A stretch of DNA of 64,000 nt from Aspidiotus rigidus. Taxonomy: Eukaryota > Arthropoda > Insecta > Hemiptera > Diaspididae. Position numbers and translations under genes: made by a program. Positions within the stretch are counted from its first letter, which is position 1; the number at the start of each line of letters is the position of its first letter. The notes under the pieces are model-generated. The model was not told where the DNA came from and ran no database searches. It saw only the letters and a list, made by a program, of their open reading frames with translations. Below are positions 1-8,370 of the stretch, one piece after another. The DNA is taken from assembly GCA_035079385.1 (NCBI GenBank), contig JAVHKY010000063.1, forward strand, positions 1,426,001 to 1,490,000, read 5' to 3'.

Positions 1-640
1 TAACGATGCAATGTGTTGGAGTTGCGCTAGGGTAACCGATAAGTGAAGTGAATATATACGTACTCACACATACAAACAAACGCGAAACGTCTCTTAAAGC
101 TCAAATTACAGCTTACCGAAAACACTTTTCACGATTTCACTTCGATATAAACACTCTAGGAGGTATCAACTTTCATCATGCTGACTTTCATGTCGTTTGG
201 TTTGGTAGTTTTCACGTGAAAAGGCGACAACGGCTCTCTTATAATATAGATGCCGTTATAGAATAAATGAGTAAAAAGTAATTTGAAAACGCGGAAAAAG
301 AGACGTGGTTTTTGAACGCGTTTTTATCGTGTTTTGTATTTTGGCACCTGGGTACCTTTTCATAGTCCACCTCAAGCCTCACTAAATTAAAAAGACAAAA
401 TTGATGATGATTCACAATCTCCGTAGATACCTATTTGGTTCAGTTTTATGGCAAGTTGCCAGTTGCGTCCCAAGAAGCCGTTTTGGAATCAATTGCGTCC
501 CGCAAGAAAATATACGATGTACGAGTTCCGTCCCATGTAGTATAATGTAATAAGTATCTAAATAAAAGAATGACATTTCTATTTCTTAATTTTGGGAGGT
601 AAACATTTTCGCGCGAGGTCGTGAACGAAATGGAACCGGG
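1..640. other. Unassigned AT-rich sequence
   Basis: I see no supported gene. A 72-codon ORF on the plus strand (48-266) has no recognisable motif and is probably chance. A loose repetition of 'ttgcgtccc' occurs around 450-540, without clear periodicity. Confidence 0.5.
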
Positions 641-644
641 TTAT

Positions 645-1015
645 TTCTTACTTCTGTAGCTTCGTCATGTAAGTTTCAATGATAGTTTCCTTTGAAGTAA
701 CAGATGTTGCTAATGAATTTCGCATCTTGAGATAGGAGATATCTTGTACTTTCAAAAGAGCAGAGTGAAAATATCGGGATGAGCGTGGTAGAACATATTG
801 TTTAATTTACTATGGAATGCTTCGCACGCGTTTGTAGTACGGATTCGATATGGATCGCGAAAAACCCATATTGTTGGGAAAACTTGCATTCATGAGTAAT
901 GTAATTTTTGAGAACATTTTCCACGAACGAGTCAATGTCGATATCATCTGGTGCACGTGGGTTGAAATCTACACGAATGCAGTCTTTAACTTATTCGGGT
1001 TGTAAGAAAGGTAAG
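645..1015 (-). pseudogene. Mutator-like (MULE-type) transposase, C-terminal remnant
   Basis: Read on the minus strand, 3-frame translation gives a block reading DPYRIRTTNACEAFHSKLNN followed by a stretch with HAHPDIFTLLF (about 895 down to 750). It is preceded by a region containing APDDIDIDSFVENVL in another frame. The TTNACEAFHSKLN...HPxIF pattern is the conserved C-terminal signature of MULE/MULE-derived transposases, which usually shows as R-T-N-N-x-x-E-x-x-H-x-x-L followed by HPxIW. The reading frame shifts at least twice and carries stops, so this is a dead fragment. The catalytic DDE part is not visible. The fragment ends near the start of the RT remnant at 1055. Terminal repeats were not found. 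The family assignment rests on motif recall. Confidence 0.6.
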
Positions 1016-1054
1016 CCGTAGAAGTTCCTCGAAAATGACTTTTCGGGTCTTTGC

Positions 1055-2271
1055 TTTTGATACAGGATTGGAGGCCTATTATGACGAATTAGGAAACTGC
1101 ATTACATCCAGAGAAATCTTCTGTGGTGTTCCTCAGGGATCCGTTTCGGGTTCTTCTCTGTTCAATATAGTCATGGCGCAATGCCATAAAATATAACAGA
1201 AATATTAACATTGTAAGCTATGCTGACGACGTTCTGATAGTCGTTGGACATGACAATGACTATTTTACTCAATGTAAACACATAAATGAAACTATTTCTG
1301 AAGTTACCACTTCACTCAACTCGGCTAGACTTACCTTTAACAATGACAAAACTCAAATGCTACTGATATCTTGGAAACATGACAGAGAACTAGTCAAAAA
1401 ATTTTTGGAATTGAACATCATAATCAACAATAATGTCATAAAAGCAAAAACAATGCCCTTCATGAAATATCTGGGAGTAATTCTAGATGAGCATTTGACC
1501 TTCAGCAAACATGTGGAATATATAAATAATAAAATCATGAAATACTATAACATCTTCAGAGCCCTCTATGGAAACAAATACGGTTTCCCTTTTAAAAATC
1601 GTAAAATCCTTTATCAAGCTATTTATATATCCGTAACCTCATATTGCTCTACAGTATTTTTTCCAAACTTGAATCAAACTCAAATTGGCAGACTTAAAAC
1701 CATTCAGCGCAAAATCCTAATAAGTATAGCGTCTGGCTACAGAACTTTCAGCTATTCTTCAATCTATGCCATTACAGGGGAGATGCCAGTAGAAATCGAA
1801 TTAGAACTTGTTAATGAAAAAAAAAGAAACAGGACATTTGGAGGTACGGCTCTTAAACATAAAACCAAAAAAGAACAAGAGTTGATTCTTACTCTTAGAG
1901 TACTGACGAAATGGCAAGATGAGTACAATGACAGCAAAGTTGGAAGGCTAACTCACACACTCATACCAGATCTGAAACTCACCTACAAAAACAGAGATTG
2001 GTACGTCAACTACTATATCACACAAGCTTTAACGGGTCACGGCTTCTTTGCAACTTACCTACATAGATACAAGAAGATAAATACTTCAAATTGTATAGAG
2101 TGTAAGGAGGAGGACGGTTCTCCTTTACACTCTTTGCTAACATGCAAAAATTTTCTCAACTTGCGAAAAAAACATAAAATATTTGATCTCAACAACCTCC
2201 GATTTCACTTTGATAATTTCGATGAAAACCTCAGTTTCTTAAATGAACTTATGAGACATAAAATTGATTGA
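1055..2271 (+). pseudogene. Non-LTR retrotransposon RT, C-terminal part (R1/LOA-like)
   Basis: The last 304 codons (1357-2271) are open. Upstream, in shifted frames, lie the RT motifs GVPQGS (about 1129-1146) and SYADDVLIVV (about 1217-1246), with stops between them, so the palm domain is broken. The open part holds the thumb region (FMKYLGVILDEHLTFSKHV), a block of tRNA/connection type, then LTGHGFFATYLHRY and a C-terminal C-x2-C-x8-H-x4-C knuckle (CIECKEEDGSPLHSLLTC). That is the usual end of R1, LOA and Jockey ORF2 proteins. No endonuclease remains, so the copy is 5'-truncated near 1055. The stop codon is followed at once by the leader repeat of element A, so no 3' UTR is recognisable. The same C-terminal layout is intact in the R1-clade ORF at the right edge, but the two are clearly different families. 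Confidence 0.8.
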
Positions 2272-2273
2272 TG

Positions 2274-2328
2274 ACGTCGTCTTAATAATAAAAAATTTGT
2301 GCGGGTAAAGCCTTGTTTTTCTTCGTTT
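2274..2328 (+). repeat. Leader repeat of element A, copy 1
   Basis: About 55 bp, starting acgtcgtcttaataataaaa, are nearly identical to 16531-16585. In both places the repeat lies upstream of a decayed copy of element A. In the second copy it is preceded by a hammerhead-like relic. In this copy that relic is absent. Confidence 0.85.
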
Positions 2329-3085
2329 GAATTATTCCTTGCACGTATAAAAATTCCTTTTAGTTACAACTGTTGTTGGGTTTTATTTCGAGTTTTCCTT
2401 CTCTTTCACCTTCCCTCACTACTAAGACGCAAGACTCAACCGTGGAGGCGTTCAGGGAGTCCTACTGCGGCTTACCGTTCAAGTTCTTGGGGTGGATTTG
2501 TATCTGATGACGGCTCCGAGTTTTCCTTCTCTCGCAATTATAATAAGAAGTCCAATGGGGCCAGTAGTGGGAGGTCTTCTGATCTACAGGAAGCCCGTCC
2601 AGTGGGAATCCGGAACCATTTGCTGAAGCCCAAGCCCAATCTGCAGCCTTCACGTTGCGACCCTGTTAAGCCAAGCAACATAGTTGGGCGGCGACAGATG
2701 TACGTGGATGTAGGAGAAGGAAAACTCCGAGACTAAAACCATCCTAAGGAGAAGGAAAACTCCGACAAATAAACCCGGACAGAGTCGTCAGAAACAATAA
2801 AAGTCCCATCCAGCCCTCGCATTCAAGAGCGGGTACCTACGATACAGAAGAGTAGTAATGGAGATGGATGGTTGTTAATAAGGAAATCTTGAAAACCCGG
2901 CAATGGCTGTAACAAAGGCCTTCTAGATATGAGGACCAAGCAGCTCACTCTAGAAGTATGCTCTGCAAGAAAATGTGTTACTTGGGAAACAGCCTTTCTC
3001 CTAAGTAGAACTGCAAACTGAAAGACAGAAGCGATCCAACTAAAGAGTAGTTGGTTCTGTCGAACAAAAAAATTCCAAGGCAATT
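2329..3085 (+). other. Untranslated/linker part of element A copy 1
   Basis: Homology to the second copy resumes at about 2930 (gaccaagcagctcactctag, compare gaccaagtagcccagtctag at 16619). The stretch 2330-2925 has no counterpart there. It contains a repeated phrase aggagaaggaaaactccgac (around 2715 and 2750). The 145-codon ORF here has no recognisable domain and I do not treat it as a gene. Confidence 0.5.
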
Positions 3086-3759
3086 ATGGTACAAACAAGA
3101 AGCCAAGCTCAAACCTCGGACGAGACTAGTAATGTGTCTCAACCAGTCGGGACCAGAAGCGAGACACCACCCGGAACCACCCGTGAAGCGAGCTGCGCGG
3201 ACCCGGTGAAAGGTCGGCAAGACCAAAGGAACAGACTTCTGAAAGTGCTCCCTCAGGCCCATGTGCTCGAAGCAAGGGGACCACTAAAGAAGGAAAACCA
3301 CGACAACGAATGAAATGGAGTAAAGATATGAATGAACACATTATGCGTTGTTATTACAGAATCATGATACTTGACCCAAGCGAAGCCACCCACAGAAAGT
3401 ATATGCATGAAAGCAAAATTCCCAGAAATTGAAGTAATGGAACAGCAAATAGCATACCAGAAGCGGGTAATAGAACGGAACCAACTTATAAAGCAAGATG
3501 AACTAGAGAAAATAAAGGAAAATGTCAGTGCCGATATGAGAAATGAATATTGTACCACAGGTGGGCAGGTTAAGGAGTTGGAAATAGTAACGCAAGAAAG
3601 CAAATGTAGCGCCGAACAGGAGACTGGAATGGAGGAAGCAGAGGTGCTGAAGAGGATCATGGAGGAATTTGACCAAGCTGAAGCCGAATACTCTGGAAGA
3701 GAGCTACACAGCAGACCAAGAATACCAAGAGTGAGGTTGAATAGGAGAGTCCTGAAAAG
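3086..3759 (+). pseudogene. Element A copy 1, N-terminal coding part, before the PLE insertion
   Basis: This is the first coding part of a decayed non-LTR retrotransposon (element A), interrupted by the Penelope-like element. The start MVQTRSQAQTSDETSNVSQP matches MVQTRKQASGEIGHVSQP of the second copy at 16791, which supports this ATG. After a stop at 3311 another frame gives MNEHIMRCYYRI, then FPEIEVMEQQIAYQKRVIER, a charged helical region, and RPRIPRVRLNRRVL just before the break. The second copy has the parallel series IMRCYYEI, VTEQRIA and RPQIPRVRLNKKI. The order resembles the N-terminus of a large invertebrate RT family. I believe it is R2/R4-like (endonuclease at the C-terminus), but that is recall, not proof. 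Frameshifts make it non-functional. Confidence 0.7.
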
Positions 3760-3854
3760 TAAATAAAATGTGGTCTTTGCAACTCGTCATACTTAATAAT
3801 AAAGAAACTTTACAGAGATGCACATAAAATTATATTTTCCAAGGGAGGAAATAC

Positions 3855-3911
3855 AAGGTAGACGCACGTTTCGCGACGACGTTAGAACGCCGCATCATCA
3901 GTACAAATGAA
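3855..3911 (-). ncRNA. Hammerhead ribozyme (minus-strand PLE arm)
   Basis: Reverse complement of the motif described at 5380-5445. The CTGATGA core box is at 3901-3895, stem II follows, the GAAA box lies next to 3870, and the predicted cleavage follows GTC (3863-3861). Its presence in the same place in both arms fits the known occurrence of hammerhead motifs in PLE pseudo-LTRs. Confidence 0.75.
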
Positions 3912-3960
3912 CATCAAAAGCACGATACAAAAGTGAAACAAACAGAATAAAACGAATTAC

Positions 3961-4846
3961 TCATACGATGGTATTATCATGTCCCGCATTCCTGTAGACA
4001 CGTGTAATGAAGTTGGGGTAATTCATACACGTATCATTGAGCAACAGCTGATTCGGATTATTTTTAATTTTTATGATCTCGATCTCTTCGAGCTTATCAA
4101 GGGTGCGGCTTTTTGGACACCTATGTAAGAGGGAAGTGCCATTATTCCTATCAAAAGAATGATCAGATTCGAAAAGGTGGTTAGCAAAAGCACTTTTATT
4201 ATTATCATCTTTATTCGGATTATTTTTGTTTTTTAATTTTGACCTCCACGCAGATTCGTGCTCTTTGACTCGAGCCGATAAAGCCCTACCAGTCTGTCCG
4301 ATGTAAACACCATTACAATCGGAACAATTTAAACGATAAACACCACTCTGGTCGAACATAGGGACAGGATCCTTTAATTGGGACAGTGATCTCAGCCTGT
4401 AGCAGGAGTAGAAAGCAGTACGGTAACCTACTTTCCGCAAAATACTGGCAATTTTATAAGAAGCGTTGCCAATGAAAGGTTGTTTAATCCAACGGAGATC
4501 ATCATGAGAAGAATTAGTAGGAGTATGAACGGCCTGAAGGGTGGTAAGATGGTCTCTAGCCAAAATAAACTTCTTACGTTTAATAATTTTATCAACATCA
4601 ATGCGAACATTGTTAACTTTGGCAATATGCTTTATGGTAGTAACCTCGTTCTTGAAACTATTATCACTAAGAGGGACAGAGAGAGCGCGATGGATCATAC
4701 TCAGGTACGCCGAATATTTATGAGAGTGGGGGTGGAAGGAGTCGCCTCTGATAGTAGTGGAGGTGGCGGTCGCCTTTCTGAAAATATTATAAGTGAAGAG
4801 AGTATTAGGAGCACCATCGTAATTCAAGGTAATGGTGAGATCCAGA
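3961..4846 (-). pseudogene. PLE protein fragment: RT end (thumb) plus GIY-YIG endonuclease
   Basis: Minus-strand open frame of 288 codons from the first ATG at 4827. The frame is open a little further upstream, to 4846, where it reads FLDLTITLNYDG; FLDLT-type sequence is the RT7 region of Penelope elements. The next block includes SFHPHSHKYSAYLSMIHRAL, the conserved RT-thumb segment. The C-terminal half is a GIY-YIG nuclease: GVYRLNCSDCNGVYIGQTGR followed by RVKEHE, an asparagine-rich linker, and HLFESDH. The CxxC just before the second strand is typical of PLEs. The ORF ends with a proper stop at 3961. The catalytic RT palm is absent, so only the nuclease part is preserved. Length is about a third of a full PLE protein (usually around 700-1000 residues). 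Confidence 0.85.
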
Positions 4847-4848
4847 AA

Positions 4849-5331
4849 ATTTTGCGGAAAGTAGGTTACCGTACTGCTTTCTACTCCTGCTACAGGCTGA
4901 GATCACTGTCCCAATTAAAGGATCCTGTCCCTATGTTCGACCAGAGTGGTGTTTATCGTTTAAATTGTTCCGATTGTAATGGTGTTTACATCGGACAGAC
5001 TGGTAGGGCTTTATCGGCTCGAGTCAAAGAGCACGAATCTGCGTGGAGGTCAAAATTAAAAAACAAAAATAATCCGAATAAAGATGATAATAATAAAAGT
5101 GCTTTTGCTAACCACCTTTTCGAATCTGATCATTCTTTTGATAGGAATAATGGCACTTCCCTCTTACATAGGTGTCCAAAAAGCCGCACCCTTGATAAGC
5201 TCGAAGAGATCGAGATCATAAAAATTAAAAATAATCCGAATCAGCTGTTGCTCAATGATACGTGTATGAATTACCCCAACTTCATTACACGTGTCTACAG
5301 GAATGCGGGACATGATAATACCATCGTATGA
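4849..5331 (+). pseudogene. Inverted partial copy of the PLE GIY-YIG domain
   Basis: From LRKVGYRTAFYS onward this frame encodes the same 160 or so residues as the minus-strand copy, to the same final residues NAGHDNTIV and stop. A plus-strand reading frame from 4480 to 5331 is open, but residues before 4846 are antisense to the minus copy's coding sequence and mean nothing. The arms differ by almost nothing, so either the duplication is recent or both arms were made in one event. Confidence 0.8.
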
Positions 5332-5379
5332 GTAATTCGTTTTATTCTGTTTGTTTCACTTTTGTATCGTGCTTTTGAT

Positions 5380-5445
5380 GTTCATTTGTACTGATGATGC
5401 GGCGTTCTAACGTCGTCGCGAAACGTGCGTCTACCTTGTATTTCC
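5380..5445 (+). ncRNA. Hammerhead ribozyme (plus-strand PLE arm)
   Basis: Core boxes are CTGATGA (5391-5397) and GAAA (5420-5423). Stem II pairs GCGGCG (5399-5404) with CGTCGC (5414-5419), six pairs with one G-U, closing a 9-nt loop. An extra T at 5398 lies between the core and stem II. Stem III is minimal: AC (5422/5423 to 5424) pairs with GT (5429-5430) around a GTGC-type loop. Cleavage is expected after GTC (5431). Helix I begins GTA (5388-5390) with TAC (5432-5434), then an internal loop. This is the minimal type I form reported from Penelope-like elements. Activity is inferred, not shown. Confidence 0.75.
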
Positions 5446-5510
5446 TCCCTTGGAAAATATAATTTTATGTGCATCTCTGTAAAGTTTCTTTATTATTAAG
5501 TCCTGAAAAG

Positions 5511-6460
5511 CATTAAAATAATAAATGAAAGCCTAATCCCTGATAAGATGAAGCCAAATATGCATATAACGGAACTGGTGAGTTTGGTGTACCTCTGTGC
5601 AACAGTAGTAGTGAAAATGGAAGGTATTAAAATCAAAGCTGACAACAAAGGACACAAGCCAACAATGGGACCAAATGAGCCAGCTTGGCAAAGAAGAATG
5701 AAAGCCCGCATTGAGGATGAGGATCTTGGAGTAGAAGTGGGAAGACTAACACAATACATAAAAGGTAACAAGTCGAAAAAACTGGTAAACAAGGTACAGA
5801 AGATCCTTTAGGACAAAAACAATGCGAAACACTCCAAATATGAAGAGAATACACAAGTAGAAGAGTATACTTTGACACACTTAAACAGAAGATTAAAGTG
5901 TTTAGTGAACGATTAAGAAGGTGTAAGCTGAGTAACAAGAGAAAAAATGACAACTGTGTCTTTGCCAATAGTGAAAAATGGTTCTATAGAAGAATAGGTC
6001 AGCAACACTATACAACGGTAGAGGAGGAAACACCAAATGAAAGCCAGGTCAAAGAATTCTAGGAAAAGATATGGACAGAAGAGACTGGCCACACAATAGA
6101 GATGATCAAAGGGTTAAGGAAGAAACGAAGAAAATTGGAGAACAAGGTATTCAGCAGATGAACAATCACAAAGTAAACATGACGGATTTGAAGAAGGTCC
6201 TACAGAAACAACATAACTGGAAAGCAGCGGGAAAGGATGGTATTCAGAACTTCTGGTACAACAAATTCACAAGCACACATGAGAAGCTCACAGGCGCAAT
6301 AAATACACTGATTGAAGACTCGCAAAAAATTCCCAAACACCTGACAGAAGGAATCACATACTTAATACCAAAAGGCAAATACAGTAGTAACCCAGCAAAG
6401 TATATATGCCGAGAGAACAAAATAAAATTTAAATCTCGTAAGTGTGAAAAAATCATTTAA
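5511..6460 (+). pseudogene. Element A copy 1, downstream part after the PLE insertion
   Basis: The reading frame broken at 3759 resumes here. MKPNMHITELVSLVYLCATV (from 5548) matches MELAGLVYCGAVTIEKI of the second copy. EPAWQRRMKARIE and GRLTQYIKGNK match EPKWQQRLKSKIEGIRKQ and GQLTQYKK. A frame change follows, and from 6071 comes a segment with NWKAAGKDGIQNFWYNKF and LTEGITYLIPKGK. That is the start of a reverse transcriptase domain (RT0-RT1). The homology ends at about 6430, before the YxDD motif, so the copy is 3'-truncated. The WKA-G-DGIQNFW wording resembles RT families I associate with R2/R4-type non-LTR elements. The clade is uncertain. Confidence 0.7.
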
Positions 6461-7142
6461 TATTTTTATGCCATTGTGTAGTACCTAACTACGTGTAAGT
6501 ACATATTTATTATACTGTTATCGAATTTCAAAACTATTATTTCAGCTTTACAGAATGATCGAGAAATACGTGACTTTGAAAAGTAATTACCACTTTATTC
6601 CCAAATGAAATATTCATTCGATTCGCTAGGTTTACAAAAAAATTCCTCATATTAGAACCAATGAAATATTATCAAATCGATAAAATTACACGACAAATGA
6701 AGAGGTAAAAATGGAGAAAAGTTGAATTAAAAACGTAATTTTTTACATATAATCATCGACAACAATGGCTTGTTATAGGTAATTGTAAGAATTAAAACTA
6801 CGCGGTCGTACATATGCTGCTCGTTAACGGTCATTGTACTTACAATGGTTAACCAGCATTAATGACTATTAAGTTATAGATTGGTTTGGCGTTGGTGATA
6901 TTTTCTCTCACACTTATTCAAAGGATGCACCTATTCACTACAAAACAAACACAAAAACGCGCGCACAATACATTCACCATGAAAAGTAACATCCCTATCC
7001 CATAGTTTGATAGGGGGGTGAAGAGGTATTGACAAAAGAAATAAAGCACACTATTAGGTACAAGGAAATACAGTAAAGTCAAAATATCCTTGCCTAAGAT
7101 GAAGTTCTGCTTGTGTTGGAAACAAAATGACCTGACCTGCGA
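6461..7142. other. Unassigned AT-rich sequence
   Basis: No supported coding region or repeat. It lies between the truncated end of element A and the inverted-repeat transposon at 7143. Confidence 0.5.
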
Positions 7143-8370
7143 GTACTATTTATGTTAGCGTTAAAGTGTGAAATCCATTAATGTTTGGATGAACTAGCTA
7201 TTACATGCATTAACTAAATCAGGTCGTTAAAGCATTAAATTTTGCCTATTTATAACAGTGTGTTATAACTAGCTAATGTATGATCTAACAAAGAGGAAAC
7301 AGTTAATGCAAATGAATAATATTTGATTGAAGGTCAGGGGTGTTCTGAGAGGAGATTATTGATGAGGGGTGACAACAAAAATTTGCCGAGTCACCTTGAG
7401 CAATTTGGCTTGTGCCCTAGCCGGCAAAGGTATTGGGATTTAAACTTGGAGTTTCAAAGGTTGGCACCTTGCGTGTCATCAATTACTGAGTGAGTGATCA
7501 TGATGATTTTACTGTTAGACTACGGCAAAATTTAAACCTTTTTTAATCAACTAGAACTTTATTTTAGGAGAAAACTTATCCTACATTTTATTGTACTATT
7601 GTTAACAAATCAAATTATAATCAATTTAACTACGCACAACAATTTTCCATCATTTTTTGCCCTCTTGACATAGACAGTATTTCCGCTTAAAACTATCCAA
7701 TTTCACCCGCGTAGGTGGTTTTGCAGCGCCATCTAGTTCAGGTTTAAACCCCAATTGGGTACCAGATATAGATTGAGGGAAAACAGATGCGCGCTCTATA
7801 CTGGCATGCGTGATGGAGATATTGGCAGATAATCTTTATAGACTCGGGACACGCAGTGGTATCTTAACATGCCTGCACTAACAATCACAATTTGGCTTAT
7901 GCAGGAAAAATTTGTCGACATGAATGAAGTACCTGCTACATTATTGTCAGTCTCACTATGTGTAGCTGCCTCTTCACAATTGCTGAGTGGAGGGCAGGGC
8001 TTTGTGAAGTGTAATTGCACCACTAAGTGTTCCGGTAGTAAGAAGACAAGGTGTACATGCCAAAAGAAAGGTTTGCTCTGTAACTCCTCGGTGCCATAAC
8101 AGTAACTCGTGCAAAAATAAGTAGTAATTTGCAATTTTGCCAATTTATTTTTTATTAAAATTTTTTTATTTTGTTTTTATATACTTTAGCTAAGTGTCTT
8201 CTGTTAATGCATAAAATACCTAGTTATTAAATAAAGTCACTAGTTTATCTATTTAAAAAAAAAATATTGCTTTCAACACTCTAACTGAAATGCCTTGTTA
8301 TTACATATAATCCCTAGTTAGTTCATACATTAACTGAATTTCACACTCTAACGCTAACATATACCGGTAC
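7143..8370 (+). mobile_element. Integrase-type DNA transposon (Ginger-like), decayed short copy
   Basis: Long imperfect terminal inverted repeats. The left end reads tgttagcgttaaagtgtgaa (from 7153). The reverse complement of the right end reads tgttagcgttagagtgtgaa (ending 8359). Similarity goes on inward for about 100 bp and outward for about 10 bp to gtac on both sides, so the ends are fixed only to within some 10 bp. Between them lies the C-terminal remnant of an integrase-type transposase. At about 1.2 kb it is far too short for an autonomous copy. The start TGTTA would fit the TGTNR ends described for Ginger elements if the outer 10 bp are not part of the repeat. No convincing target duplication is visible. 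Confidence 0.7.
7910..8124 (+). pseudogene. C-terminal cysteine-rich tail of a KRBA2/Ginger-like transposase
   Basis: The frame from 7869 contains NEVPATLLSVSLCVAASSQ, then SGGQGFVKCNCTTKCSGSKK and RCTCQKKGLLCNSS. After a one-base shift near 8090 it continues CHNSNSCKNK and stops at 8122-8124. The order GGQGF-x-CxCxxxC...C-x-C-x8-CNS-x-CH is what I know from the end of integrase-type transposases related to the vertebrate domesticated gene KRBA2. All the metal-binding cysteines are still there, but the frameshift separates the last CH. The catalytic integrase core is gone. A second, diverged copy of this tail is at 39094-39173. Confidence 0.65.

Larger units (their letters stand above)
3760..5498 (-). 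mobile_element. Penelope-like element with two inverted arms and a 12-bp target duplication
   Basis: A composite PLE inserted in element A. The target sequence agtcctgaaaag is present on both sides (3748-3759 and 5499-5510). The main copy is on the minus strand (about 4846 down to 3791) and carries the end of the RT domain plus a GIY-YIG endonuclease. A shorter copy of its 3' part lies head-to-head on the plus strand (4849 to 5501). The two arms, 3791-4443 and 4849-5501, are about 653 bp each and nearly identical. A 31-bp single-sided extension (3760-3790) lies between the left duplication and the arm, like the short 'tail' known at one end of PLEs. Inverted partial copies (pseudo-LTRs) are typical of the Penelope group. 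The RT core is missing, so the copy is 5'-truncated and cannot move on its own. Confidence 0.85.

Noticed and set aside
3253..3660. 135-codon minus-strand ORF
   Set aside because: Shadow of the element A coding region; plus-strand motifs match the second copy.
4480..4848. N-terminal half of the plus-strand ORF 4480-5331
   Set aside because: Antisense to the coding sequence of the minus-strand PLE copy; only the part after 4849 is homologous to PLE protein.
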